A stretch of DNA of 64,000 nucleotides from Gymnogyps californianus (GCF_018139145.2 NW_026114224.1:992001-1056000); one strand, 5' to 3'; positions 46,293 through 59,449 are shown, numbered from the stretch's first letter. Translations and numbers: made by a program. Notes: generated from the letters alone by a model not told the origin.

Positions 46293-46814
46293 GTGAGGGG
46301 CTGGCGGGAGGTTGGGGGCTGATGCCTGCTGGAGGCAGTGTCTGTCCCAGCCGGGTGCTGGGGGCTGCATCCCTGACACCTCTCATCCTGCTGCCAGGCA
46401 CCTCGGAGAGGGCTCTGGCTCCATCCTCTCCCTGCCCTCCGTGGGGCAGCTGGGGACCGCTCAGAGATGACCTGGCCCAGCCAGCTCTTGTCGGGGCTGC
46501 TGAGCCACAGTCTCCCAGCCTCTCCTCGCAGAGCCCATGTCCATCCCCTGCCCAGCTCAGGGCCCCCGCGCTGAACTCGCTCCAGCGCGTTGCTGCCATT
46601 CTGTCACTGGGAACCCCGGAATGGGCCCAGTCCCCCAAGTGGTCTTCCCACTGCCACAGTGAGGGGAAGACTCCCTCCCCTCATCCCACTGACTGCCCTC
46701 TTGCCAGTACAGTCCAGCACAGGCTGTTAGTGCTGGGGGAGGCCAGGAAGATCCTCACCCCTCCCTGGTGCGAAGCCCTGCAGCCAGCAAAACCGTTTCT
46801 TTCTTTTCTTCCAG

Positions 46815-49800
46815 CTCTCTGCCCATGCCTGGGTTCCCAGTCCAGACCTGCATGTTCTGAGGACAGAGGCAGGGCGACAGGGACTGTCCCTGTGGCCGTC
46901 ACTACCTTTGCGGCCGTTGGGACTTCTCTGCTAAAGCGGCTGCAAGACCATGAGGTGAGGTGTGGGGGGGGTGGGTTTGAGGGCTCCCCTCCATGCCCCT
47001 GGCTTCCCCAGATGCCGTGGCAGAGGGGCGTCTCGCCTGAGGGCACCTCTGCCCTCCTGCAGGCGCTTTGTCCCTGAGCGCAGATCCTGCCACTCAAGCT
47101 GGACTAATGCCACTGTTCCCCGCTCCTTTCCCCAGGAGCTCCCAGCGCCGGGGCTCCTGCCTGTGCGAGGAGCAACGCTGTGCCCCATGGTGCAGGGTGC
47201 TCGTGGCTTCCCCTCCTCGGGGCATGGTCTCATTGCCATGCCTTCCCCTTTGCTACAGTCCATTTGGATCTCTCAAATTGACAGGACAACGTACTCTGTG
47301 CTTTAAACTTTATTTCGTGAGCTTCGTGTTTTATACCCTCCAGCTTGGAGGTTTGGTCTATACCATTTCCATAAGTTAGTGCATTCTGAGGAAACTGCCA
47401 GACAAAAGGTAATGGCTGCCAGAGACAGCAGTCTGCAGGTGATAATGGCTGCATCATGGCCCTTTAGCTCTTTCTGGCCACCTGTCCTGCCTACGTGGTG
47501 CTCTCGCTTTGACCCAGTGGTGCTGCTCCCAGCATACATCAGGCCTTAGCATGAGCTGGGTTAGCCAAAATCTAGGCAGGCCTTGAGTGACCAGTCACTC
47601 TTTTAGCCTGGTGGAGTCGATCTCCCTGTCTGGCTCTCTGCTGGTGTCAGAGGTGCCGCGGAAGATCTTGCTGTTCCCCGTGGCTGTCCTGACCAATGCC
47701 TGCAGCTCATAGCTCGTGCCTGCGTCACACAGATGATTTGGGGGGCAGCAGGTCTCTCTCGTGGCTGCCTGGGAACGAGGGCGAAGCAAGTCCCATCACT
47801 CCCCTCTGTGGTCTGTCCCCAGGGTGACCGAGTGGAGACATACCGGGAGCTGGAGAGCGTCTTGCAGGGAGGCGACGGCTGTTTGACGAGCGGTGTTGTG
47901 AACCGCCTGATAGCAGAGGCGTCCAGTGACATGCGAGCAGCCCAGGTGAGCTTGTTCTCTCTCAAGGCCACCAAAGCAGCCTGCCTCCGCCCCTGGTTTC
48001 TGGGGAAATAGAGAGTGGCACAGAGATGTTCCTTGATTATTCAGACCCAGCAGAGGTCCTAAGGGAGAGGCTCTGGGGACTCGTCATTAGAGGGAATTTG
48101 GAGAGGGGACGCAGAGAACTGTGCAGAGAAGTGGGCTCGGGGCTGTTTGTAACTGAGCGAGAGCTGGGTTCCAGCTCAAGATTATTTCTGCTGCCTTGAG
48201 GAAGAGCCGTGGGAACCCAGCAGCCCCACAGAGAGGTCCAGGGAGGTCTCGAGTCTGTGACAGGTTGTTCCTGGCATTTCCGTGGACAGGGAGAGGGGGC
48301 AGCAGCACAGGGCTGTGCTGGGGAAAAGCCTCCCTCATCTTGCCAGGGAACTGCTCGCCTACCCCAGGGTACAAGAAGCGGCAGCCGCCTGGCCCCAAGC
48401 CCAACTGCCCCGAGGGGTCTCGCAGAGGAGACGGGGTCATTCAGCCTGTCCGAGTGCCTCAGCCTTTTTGTCAGGAGTGTTTAACCTGTGACACTTTTGC
48501 AGGGTGTGACAGATGATGTGAAGATGGCCGCTAGTGACGTCCTGGTGGCTCTGGCCCGCTCCCACTTCCACTTTGTCATGTCTGAGCTCCAGAGCCACCT
48601 GAAGGCCATGGGGAAGGTCCCTGATGAGATTGTGCTCCTCACCTTGGGCAAAATGGCCCGCAGCTACGGTACGGCACCCTCGGCCTCCTGATTTGGGTGG
48701 GGGTCTGTGCTAATGGGGAGGAGGGATCCTCCCCCTCCCGAAACACTCCATGTTGAACTAGGGGGCTATGGAGTTGCCGTGCCTCCTTGTTCCGTGCCAG
48801 GACTGGCTGGCAGCTCTGCCTTACCAGCCCGATCCCAGTTCCCAAAGGGTGGGAACCCATTGGAGAGAAATGCGCGGGGTCTCTGCCCCCCACTGTCCTC
48901 CCCATTTCCCCAAAGGGCTTCCCTGTGTCCCCCTTGGGGAAGGCCACCCTCCCCATGCCCTCTGGCATGTCCCACATGGCCCAGCAGCCCCAGCCCTGAC
49001 AGGGATGGACCCCAGTCTCCTGTGTCTCTCAGTGACCCTCTTGGTCCCTGCCTTCTCTGCAGCCCTGCGGTGCATCCCCTTCGTGGGAATGACGCTGCTT
49101 GCCCTGCGCACCATGCTGAGCCGGGTGGGGAGTGGCCGGATCCTGCGTGCCGTCTGCAGTGGTGAGTGTCGGCTCCTTGGCCGGGGTCCCAGGGGCAGGG
49201 GCTGGGGTGGCCTTCGATGCCTCCATGTGATCTCAGAGGGAACATGGTGGGTGTCAGCCCGCAGCGAGGTCAGGCCTTGGTGATCCCAAACTGCTGGGAG
49301 TGTGTAGAAGGAGCGGGGGAAGCCCGGGAGGTTTCTATGGGCAGGACGCAGCGGCGCTGCACAGAGGAACTCCCGAGTCCCTTCCCATGACTTCTGTTCC
49401 CCTGCTTTCCTCTGGGATTAAAATCCCTGCTCTGAAAGGGCGAGTATGTGGGAAGGGAAGGGGCTGGCATGAGCAATGCTGGAGGGGAAGGGGCCATTGA
49501 GGAGGAGAAGGTGCAATGGGGAGGAGAAGAGAAACAGTGGGGTGTTTGAATCCAGACACCTCAAGGGCACAGATTGCCCTCGGATCCAGATCCGGTCCTG
49601 GGCTGAGCCCTGCCGAGCCTGGGACTGTCCTTAAAGCAGGCTTGGGCGTGGATGCAAGGTACCGTCCCTGCTGCAGACTCTCACATACTCCCTGTTCCTT
49701 TCTCCTGCTGCAGTTCTGGAGCAATGGGCAAAAGGAGTCAATACATACTTCTGCAACCGGGAGCAATGCCCCTTCCCTCGCAAAGGGGTAGCAGAGGTCT

Positions 49801-52785
49801 GTGAAGCCATTTACCCGGTCTTCTGCTATGCGGTGGTAAATTGGCTGGAGTGCAAGGAGGAAGAGGTGAGAAGTGCTGCTTTCCACGCCTGGGGCCGCAG
49901 CGGGGATGTCCACGTCAGTGGATCCGTCTGTGCCCAGTGGGGTGCGAGCAGAGGGGCGAGGGGAGGGGAGCTCCCTGACGGGAAGCAGCCGAGTCTTGGG
50001 GCCTTTCTGCAGGGAGGGCTGGGGAAATGCTCTCTCTCCTCTGGATGAGCCCTTCTCCGGCTGGGCAGAAGGGAAAGGGAAACCCCTCTCAGTGGGAAGG
50101 GCAGACTGGTGTCCAGGGGATGCTGAGTGCTAGGCAGACTTTTGGCCCTCCAAGCAGAGCCTCTCCCTTCCCTCTTCAGGACAAGCAGGCTGTCCTCGGG
50201 GCGGTGGCTGCCATGAGGGCGGTCCTTCTGCGTGAGGAGCAGCACCGAGAGCACGCCTGGGAGCATCTCCTCTGGCTCCTGCAGCAATATCAGGAGGTCC
50301 GAGACACCTCCCGGGTCACCAAGGTGAGGTGTTGTGCGGGGCCCGGCGTGGCTGCTGGAGTGGGTCTGTGCGAGTGGCAGGAGGCACTGGGGAGCTGTGG
50401 GGTGCCAGGAGGAGCTGGGAAGCCCTTCGAGAAGGAACAGGGAGAGCAGAGGAGGCCTCAGGCTTCCCGGGCTCTTTGGGCAAGAAAAGAGAAACCGGAT
50501 GGGGGGGCAGGAGGCAGGCAAGAGTCCCTGGGGCTCATCTTCTCAGGAAGGGGGGCATTGCCTCTTCCCTGGGGCTCTGTGTGTGGGAAGAGATTTGCCT
50601 TAATGCCCAGGGTCTTGCCCAGTCCCATCCAGTGAGGGGCGAGGTCTGAGGAGTGGGAAGTGCCTCTGAGAAGTGAGTTGTCAACTCTGGGCTCTGTTCA
50701 GAGGAAAGAGAGCCTCCTGATGCTGCTCTGAGGGGAGGGCAAACAAGAAGCCCCATGCAGGAGGGTTTGGGGTTTTCCCTGGGAGCTGGCATTAGGGACT
50801 CCCCTTCTCCCAGATGTGCTGGGTTTCTCCCTTCCCAAGTGCCTTTAGGTGGCTTTAGCCTTCTCTTCCTCCCCCATTCTCCTGTAGAGCCTCAGCTATG
50901 TCCTGGAGATGCTGGAGGGAGTTCAGATCCCAATCCCACAGGGCACGGCTCTTGCCGTCAGCACCGCTGTGCACCGCCAGGTAAGGGGAGCCTGCGCCCT
51001 GCTGCCGGCCTGGGGCCCGCACACGTGATTGCCGTGGAGGGGAAGAACCTGCCAGCTGGCAGGGCAGGACAGAGCAGGGCATCCCTCCGCCGGGAGCTTC
51101 CTGCAGGCCAGGAGCACGCCAGGATTTGTGATCCAGGTGCCCCCTTAAGGCTGCAGGAGGCCTGGTCCTGGCTGTTTGGAACGGGCCTGAGGGGCAGCCT
51201 GGTTCCCACAGCAATTTCCCTCTCAGCCAAGTTGCAGGAGGACTCTGGAGCGCCGGCACCCTAAGGGCAGCCTTTCAATGCTGCTCAGCCTCAGCTCCTG
51301 GGCAGCCTGGGCTGCTGCAAACCTCTGTGTGTGCCCCGGGCCACCATGGCATGGGCTGGGTTTTGGATGTGGGTCCCGTGCCCAGCGTGCCCAGGGAGAG
51401 GAGAACGGAGAGCACCGTTTCTTTTCCATCCCTCTCAACACTGATGAAACTTTCTCTAAAACGGACCTTGTTCCCACAGCTCTCTGATGTGACCAAGGAG
51501 CCTGGCCCAGCCCATAAGGCAGTGCTGTCCCGCTGCATCGTGCTGCAGGGTAAGGAGAGGAGACTGGGCGATGCCCCGCCGTGCCGTGGCAGCTCTCTCC
51601 CTGTCCTTGGCTGTTGGGGGCAGCTGCCTGCTAATGCAGAATGCGATTTCTTTCCTGCAGCACAAACCTGCCCCGAAGAGACAGTCGTGTTTCTGCACTC
51701 CCAGCTGAGCGGTGGGAGCGAGGCGGGTCGTGTGGCAGCCCTGGGTCTGCTGGGAGTGTTGGCCCACTGTGACGGTCAGTGCCATATGCCAGGGACACAA
51801 GGCAGGGGTTGGGGCTACTGGGCTGAGAGCAGGAACAGGCTGAAAGTGGTGCACCTGCACCCAAAAGGAGCTGCAAAGAGCGGCTCCCCCAGCCAAGCTG
51901 ATGCCCCACGACAGGGCTCGAGCTCTCCCCGGCAGTTAGAAATGGCGGCACACCAGGGATGATGCTCCAGGCTCAGTAACACGGGCAGGCTGGTGGGTGG
52001 GCGGGTGGGCTGGTGTGCACAGGAGCTGCTTGTACCCATGCTGTTTCTCTCATCCTGTGTTACCATAGCTTTCAGTCCCTATAAAATAGCCGTGCTTCTA
52101 GACACGGAGTTGCTCCGGCTTATGCCACTGCCTCTTGTGAAGTCAGAGTCAGGCCCTGCTTTGCTGTCCCGTTGGTGTGCGAAGAACTTGGAAGCTTCAG
52201 GGGATCCCTTCTGCCATCGGGGCTCTGCCTGAATGCACACCTCTCTGTATCTCTTCCAGCACCTGCGATGAGAGAGAAGCTGCCCCAGGTGGTGGAGGCC
52301 GTGCGCTCGGTGTGCAACGACCCCAGGGCCCAGGTGAGCTGGTTTGGGAAGGGATGGTGCCACCAGGGGAGGCAGAGAAACCCTTTCCCTCGGGGCAGAG
52401 CTGGGGTGCCTGGGGAAGCGCTGGCGCGTTGCCCAGGCGGTGGGTGATGGCTCCTCCCCGGGGAGAGCTGGCAGAGTGGAGCGGGGAGATCGCTGTGCTC
52501 TGTGGGACAAATGCCCGTCCAGCCTGGTGCTAAAGCCCAGCCCTGACGCCAGGAGCGAAAGCTTCTGCCATGCCCTCGTCATCTCTCCACCAGCCACAAA
52601 GGCTGCCCCCAAGCAAAGCCTTTGGGTTTTGAACAGGAGGTCATAACCACACTCTCCCCTGGTAGGTGCGGAGGGCAGTTCTGGAGTTCATCAGGGAGCT
52701 GCTCAGGTCTGGCTCCCAGAGCTGCTGGGCATGGGATGTGGTGGGGCACATCTTCATCGAGTTCGGCCGGACCTCGGGCAGAATG
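46815..52785 (+). CDS. Maestro heat-like repeat (MROH) family protein, N-terminal part
   Basis: Eleven exons: 46815-46954, 47823-47945, 48503-48668, 49063-49161, 49714-49865, 50180-50323, 50888-50980, 51480-51549, 51661-51774, 52260-52333 and 52666-52785. Every border is AG/GT, and phases agree at all ten junctions (0,0,1,1,0,0,0,1,1,0). The roughly 430 residues read as repeated helix pairs: VTTFAAVGTSLLKRLQDHE, ASDVLVALARSHFHFVMSEL, LRCIPFVGMTLLALRTMLS, CPFPRKGVAEVCEAIYPVF, VRRAVLEFIRELLRSGSQSC. This pattern is characteristic of avian MROH1/MROH2-like proteins, large alpha-solenoids of unclear cellular role. Family members are usually well over 1000 residues. Here the frame stops at the N gap and no further MROH exon is seen before 64000, so it is partial or truncated. 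Confidence 0.85.
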
Positions 52786-52932
52786 GTAAGGGCAGAGCAG
52801 GACACCTGGGGCTTTGACCAGTGCCTGGACTGTGCTGAGAGTTCCTGCAGGCATCCTTGGCCATGGAGAGCTCCATGCTGCAGGGCCATCAGCACTGGCA
52901 CTGTCGTCATAGTGGCCTCCAAATGGCCGTTC

Positions 52933-53432
52933 NNNNNNNNNNNNNNNNNNNNNNNNNNNNNNNNNNNNNNNNNNNNNNNNNNNNNNNNNNNNNNNNNNNN
53001 NNNNNNNNNNNNNNNNNNNNNNNNNNNNNNNNNNNNNNNNNNNNNNNNNNNNNNNNNNNNNNNNNNNNNNNNNNNNNNNNNNNNNNNNNNNNNNNNNNNN
53101 NNNNNNNNNNNNNNNNNNNNNNNNNNNNNNNNNNNNNNNNNNNNNNNNNNNNNNNNNNNNNNNNNNNNNNNNNNNNNNNNNNNNNNNNNNNNNNNNNNNN
53201 NNNNNNNNNNNNNNNNNNNNNNNNNNNNNNNNNNNNNNNNNNNNNNNNNNNNNNNNNNNNNNNNNNNNNNNNNNNNNNNNNNNNNNNNNNNNNNNNNNNN
53301 NNNNNNNNNNNNNNNNNNNNNNNNNNNNNNNNNNNNNNNNNNNNNNNNNNNNNNNNNNNNNNNNNNNNNNNNNNNNNNNNNNNNNNNNNNNNNNNNNNNN
53401 NNNNNNNNNNNNNNNNNNNNNNNNNNNNNNNN
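52933..53432. other. Assembly gap of exactly 500 N
   Basis: Unsequenced. It follows the last visible MROH exon and precedes the copy D exons. Confidence 0.98.
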
Positions 53433-54747
53433 AAATATCCAGAGAAACATTCCCACATTTCTTCCCTTCCATTCTCTGAGTGTAGCTGTGTTGTAGGACA
53501 TAAGTCTGGAAGTGTAGTTTGGCTGGGGGTGGCAGAGCAAGGAGCTGCGCTCATTTGTATATGGTAAATCCTGAACACAGCACTTAATGGTGTATGCTAC
53601 TCTGGCAGGTTTCCTTGTCCAGGGCCTGTGTTCAGAAGGTTTCTCGCTTCTGAATTCCGACAAGATGGTGAGCCAAGAGTGGTCCCCTTCGCCCTGGGCC
53701 AGGCCATGCTTATGGTTTACTTGCCAGCACAGAGAAAAACAGAAGTATAACAAAACCCAGTCAAACTCAGAATTGGGAGAGGGTCCTACCAGGGTTCAGA
53801 CTCCTTTGGTTTGTGTAATGCTTGAATCCAACTCCAATTACCCTTTGTAACAAGAACCCAGGCTTCAATCCACCCTTGTCACTCCTGTGTCATCTAATAG
53901 TTTGCATAGGTGGGAGAGGGTCTATATATGTGCAGGTTAATGTCTGGGACGACTGCTTGGGGCAGTTGTGTGCCTGAGGGTGTTCTCATGTTGCTAAAGC
54001 AGTCTTCTAGAAGTTAATTTGGGGAAGTCCTGCTGCATTTCAAGCCTTCTCCAAAGTGCAGTGGTCTGCAAGAGGGCCTGGTCTTCGTTGATGAAGAAAA
54101 TTAACTCTATCCCAGCCAAAACCAGCACACAATTACTGTAAAAAGAAAAAGTAAAATTCACACTTCGGGCTTGCCTCTTCTTCTTCTAATGCCGACAGAC
54201 TCTCGTGTTCATGGGCCAGCGCAGCTCTGGGCAGTGACGTCTTAGCTTCCCAATGAAATGGCATGAGTGCTGCTTCAGTGCTGCACGCGCTTCCCTGGAA
54301 CACAAGGCTGATGTGCTGTTTGGAATTATCTGTGATACAGAAACCCAACCAGAGTGATACAGAGAGACTTACAAGTATGCCTGAGTACCATGCAGTGATA
54401 CTAAAATGCCTAGTGTGTGAATATATCTCACTAGCTGTTCTTATCATACCTTACAGGTTTCTCAGCTGGTGGTGTGAGGCAGAAAGAACAGCCAGTGAGC
54501 CAGGCTGTTGGCTGAGGTCTGTCCCAATGTCATGGGTTACAGGCTCCCATAGATGCTTTGTGAAAAGAGGCCCTTTGGTTGTAAAATCCTTAGAGAAAAT
54601 AAAGAAGGTAGCCTTTAATTTTAGAAGTCAGCTTTCTGACAATAATGTACATACAGGATGTTACAAAAAGAAAGATCAATAAAGCTAACCTAGTACAGCA
54701 GGATGAAGATACAGTAAGTGTTTTTTACAACTGAATTTTCCAGGTAG
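53433..54747. other. No supported gene; one LTR fragment
   Basis: 54093-54129 is a minus-strand fragment of the ERVL-type LTR (GAAGAAAATTAACTCTATCC). Ectodomain exons of copy D were looked for here but none was convincing. Confidence 0.4.
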
Positions 54748-57700
54748 AACAAAAGGAGACGTTCAGAAGAAATGCTGTTCGTGTACCGTTCTATATTCTC
54801 ATAGTATCACTAGGAGTTGTAATTATTGCTGTCCTGGTTGCGCTGATATGGCATTTTCAGAAGCACAAAGACAGGTCAGGTAAGATATTCTATTCAACGC
54901 TTTCAGAATGCAGAAGCCCTATTTAAATAGCCATTCCTGTGTAGATCCAGTTCTCTGCATTTCAGGGCATATCTGACAGTGCAGTTGCTACTCTGAGTTA
55001 GGTTAAGACTAGCAGTCTGGAGCTTTACACTGCTGTCCGTGCCGGTGACGGCACATGGCTCTGCAGGGACTGCCTGCCTGAGGCTTTTCCACATCGACGG
55101 GAGGACTTTCCGCCCTGCCTGCTGCCAAGGTCCTGTGCTGGGTGCGTCCGAGCTGGTCCTGTGCCTCTGCAGCGTGCACTTGTGGCAAGGCCTTAGGAGG
55201 TCCCAGCAGCTGCCGTTTTCCTGTTTGCCTGGTCTGCTGAGAGATGGTTTTGTCATTTGGAGGTGGGACGTTGGCTGGTAAAAGAGGGCCTCGTATCTCT
55301 GCCTGGTGGGGCTCATCTGCATTCGGTCGCTTTTGGGAGCACAGCGTTGGTGACTGCGGGCAGTGAGGGGCGACCCATGTTTACTCCTGAGTCAGTGACC
55401 CTAGCCTGAACGTGATGTGACCTCCCCAAGCCCAGGCACCCCGTCACCCACTGTTGGAGCTGTGCGGGTGAGCATTTAACTGGGCTCAACCATGGCAGTG
55501 TTGCGCAGTATGCGTGAAGCTGTGCTGCTGCTGCTGCTCAGGAGCTCCCTGTTAGCTCTGAGGCCTGTGTGAGATTTTAATCCAAACTGAAGATCTTCTG
55601 GTTTGCCAGTTCTAAGTAGCTCACACCCAAATGGGGGCAAGATGGGAATGAATGAGAATCACGGGTCCCTGCAGCAAGGCATAAGGTGAGGAGACAGTGG
55701 GTCTGTGTGGCCCGGAGGATGGAAGATGATGACCTTCTCTGACAAGAAGCTGTTATCGCCTGGAGGTGCTTTCAAATGCAGTTCAAAGGCAAAGTTGTTC
55801 CAGCACACAGCTAATGGAGACAAAAAGTAGTTTGTCCCATATGGTAGGAAGGAGTGGGTAGTGATTTGAAAGGCTTTAAGCTAAACAGAGGAGAGGAAAG
55901 GTCAGAAAGAAAAGAGAATTGGGAGGAGGGTGCATTCTTGGGGGGCTGTGTGCACGAGGAGACTGAAAAACACAAGAAGACCAGAGGGCAGAATATCCTC
56001 CATGGTGCAGAGCAGTGAGACGCACCTAAGTCAGAGCCGTTATCTTTAGTTACGTGCTTTTCTCTAGTAAGGGATGAGCTATAGGGAATTGGGCGATATG
56101 CTGGGTATCGGTTCTTCCACCTCTTCCTGCAAATGTTTCAAGTGTATTTGCCCGCTTTTTAATTGACTTAGCTTAAGTTTGGATCACAGTACCAAGCATT
56201 TGACATGCAAGTTTGATCCTTACAGATGAGAGGGACAATCCCGAGGAACGTGAAAAGGGATGAAAACAGTCCTTGTTCAGGTGAGTATCCATCACTGTGT
56301 GGCTTCCTGTTGGTCACAGAGAGGGAGCCTAGAGTGTGATTTGTCTGAGCGTGGTTTAGTGAGGCCCGATTGTCTTATTGAAACTGAATATTGTAATCAA
56401 GGGGATCTTTTTCTAGCACAGAAATACCTGAAATTGGAGAGATCCAAATTAGTCAAAGTACTCAAGAGCTGCTGACAGCCTTAATACCAGGGTAATCACA
56501 TGTGCACTGGACTAGGACTATCTAGATAATGAGTCTTCTGCAGTCTCAGGTCCTTCCTAGCCTAGCGGGCTGTGTCCTCTTCAGCTGTGTGCAGAGACTT
56601 ATGGTTCCTGTGTACGCACTGCTGGGATGGCTGGTGCTCTCCCTTCTTCCAATTGCCCTGCACATTCGTTAGGCATCACGCTTTCTGGGCGGAGGGGGTG
56701 GTTCAGACTGTGCAGGGCAGACGGCGTCTCTCCTGTATTAACTGCAGTGATCCTTCTTTCCATCTGTCTGTCCTTCTGTCCTCCCCCATGCTCTCTCCCC
56801 TCTTCCCCTTTGTGATCCTTGCACAGGAACTCTCACGTGGTAGGAGTCGTTTCCACCCTGGCTCAGAGCCAGGCCATCGCACGGTGTTTGGCACATGTAG
56901 CTCATCAGCCTGGAGACCCTGTCCCCTCGACACCAAGATGTGATCTGCGGGGAGCACAGGGAGCAGACCCTGCTGTCCCCTCTAGGGTGGGTGTGTGAGG
57001 AGTCCAATGGCTTCTCCTGTGGACAGAAGCGATTCCTGCATTTGAGGGCTGAGCACTGCAATGCTAGAGGCGTCACCTGTGAACTGGGAGATTCAGGGAA
57101 TAGATGTATCTTCTTGGGCTCCTTTCCTGCTATGTTTTGTAGTTATAGGAAGTGATGGAGGTAGTGGGTAAAGTGAAGTGAAACTCGGACGTTCTACTTG
57201 AGAGGCACGTTAGCGACTTAGGTTTCAATTTACACTTTTTCTGAGTTTTCAGTAAATATACAAATCTAATAATTTTAGAAACTTGGCTTCAGCTGTGAAA
57301 CAGACATTTCTGTTTGCTTTGTGCTTTAAACAAGTTATTTCCTCATGGAGGAGGTTACTCAGCCCAGATCCCCATAATTACTTCTGGAGCATCCCGTAGC
57401 TAGTACCTACCCTCAGGTGAGTCCCCAGACTGGTTACTTTCCTGCCAGCGCTGGATTTGTCAACCAGTGCCTGAGAAAAACACGTTGACCTACTATGGGA
57501 ACACTTTGCAGAGGGAGTTGTGATGATGTTCAAGTGAAAATGCTGTAACTGTAGGCGCTGGTCACAAACTGTCCGTGCTGGCGTGTTTGCCAAAGCCATT
57601 TTGCCTGTCTGGACTCTGAACCTTGAGCTAGTGTTTTTCTTTCTTTTACTATGAAAACCTCCATTCCCGTCCCAGAATTAGCTTAAGAGTGTCTAAAGGA

Positions 57701-59449
57701 AGGCAGTCAGAAGTCAGCCCAGGAACTGACATCTGAACTCCCTCTTTGTTGTTGTCTACGCTCTGAGTTTGTTTTCAATTAAATGTTTTTTTTTTCTCCT
57801 TTCAGCAAATGATGAAAATCCTAGTGTGCAGGGACTAGATGGTACAAACTCCACTGAGCAAAGGAGTAAAGATTTGCTGAGAAGCAACAAAGAGGCTAAC
57901 CCAGCAACAGCTGACAAGGTGACATATTCTTCTGTCTCCAAATTTCACGGTAATCAGAAGCCAAAGCAAGTAAACAAAACAAAAACTGAACTAGAGTAAA
58001 ACATCAAACAAGAAAGAAGAGCTTTAACAGAACTTCCCAGGGACTGGTGCAATGGATTGGAAGCAAGGTTCAGGTTGGGGCAGGGGAAGTGCTGCTGCCC
58101 ACGCAGGGCCGCTGTGCTCAGCACCTGGCCTGTGCTCAGGGCAGTGTGTTTGGCCAGCGCTGCCCCATGCTCTGGTCAGGGACTGCACTGCCAGTGGAGC
58201 TAAAGCCCAGGCCCTTTTCTACCTCTTGGCATGCAGAGCTGCAGCCAGTCCTGTCCAAAATGCTTGGGTGGCTCTGCCCAGCATTACTGGCAGATGCCCG
58301 TGCAGGCAGAAGTGAGCTGTTGGCCCGAAGCCCTGCTCCCACCAGCTGAGCACGGAGGAGAAAGAGCGGGCAGTGAGGCCCTGGTGCCCCAAAGCGCTTG
58401 GCCGTCCGGGTCGGAGAGTCCCCTGTTGTGCCTCTTCCTGCAAGGGGCTGCTCAGGCTGTGCTTGTGGGTGCCGCCATGTCCTTTGCACTTAGGCCCACG
58501 TCTTTCCCCAGGGGCTGTGGGAAAGGCCTGAGCTCGGGAGCTGTGATCGGAGCCAGCTGCCTGCAGGGGCTGTGCCCCTCTGCCCACGTGGGTGGTGGGG
58601 GCTGAGGGAGGTCCTGTGGGTGCAGGGCCTGCGGGCAGGCCGGGCCCAGCAGGCTGCATGCTGCGCCTGAGCCCTGCTGTAACCACCGGCGTCCGCTCCT
58701 GCTTTGTGCAAGCGGGAGGCAGGAAGGAGTGGCTGATAGAAACGGAGGAGTTGCTGCGAGCACTCGCGCCCATTGGTGCTGTTCTGCCGGCAAGCGCTCC
58801 CCCGGGGGTCTGTCATCTCCCCCATTTCCATCTACCTGCTGAGGGCCTGGCCGTGGGTGAACCAGCCCTGCAGGCAAGCGATGAGGGAGTGTGTGCTGTG
58901 AGATATGGCTCAGGGTGCCCCAGCGCCTGCGAGCAGCTGGTCAGCGGCCTCTAGCTCACCAGCTGCTTTGGTGAGGGGCTGACCTGGCCACTCTCCCTCC
59001 CTCCTGGAGGATGGGAAGTAGAGGGGGTCCTTTTGCACGTATTCTGTGACTGCTTTGCACAGATTCTTTGGCCAGCCTTTGCAAACTTCCGGCCACGGGT
59101 TTTTCCTGTGTCTGTATCATCATCTTGTCTAGTCTGTGGCCTTCAAGAGATTTCTACTCAACTGACTCTTTTCCTTCCAGATGGAGGAAGACCCAAGCTG
59201 CCAGGGCTCAAAGGTACGAAAGCTGTAAAGCCTCCCGCTTCAGTTAATGAAACGTGCGTTGCCCCAAATGTTGAGAACACCACCCATCCAGAATTTGAGC
59301 ACTGCAGTCCTCCAGGATTTGAGGGCTGCCTTCCACCAGGTTTTGATCACGCCATGCCCCCAGTGTTTGATGGCTGCTCTCCTGCAGAATTCAGTTCCTG
59401 CAGTCCTCCAGGATTTGAGGACTTGAAGGATGACTATGTCATTTTGTGA
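54748..59449 (+). CDS. Copy D: transmembrane protein with three candidate C-terminal tails
   Basis: The transmembrane exon is probably 54748-54879 (acceptor GTAG, phase 1 to 1). It encodes QKETFRRNAVRV, the segment FYILIVSLGVVIIAVLVALI, then WHFQKHKDRS. Three downstream exons all enter in phase 1. 56226-56280 gives DERDNPEEREKG and a stop at 56261-56263. 57806-57999 gives a 64-residue tail with VTYSSV, which fits the ITIM consensus (I/V/L-x-Y-x-x-L/V). 59181-59449 gives about 90 residues with six octapeptide repeats of the PPGFEGC type, ending DDYVIL. Any one can follow the transmembrane exon, which suggests alternative last exons. Ectodomain exons lie upstream or in the gap. Membership of the A/C family rests only on phase and layout. 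Confidence 0.5.

Noticed and set aside
52070..52232. Possible extra MROH exon after the ATAG at about 52069
   Set aside because: The neighbouring exons (51661-51774 and 52260-52333) join in phase without it, and no donor follows in frame.
54263..54682. 139-codon frame upstream of the copy D transmembrane exon, tested as ectodomain
   Set aside because: No acceptor or donor with phase 1 was found, and there is no signal or Ig-like Cys pattern.
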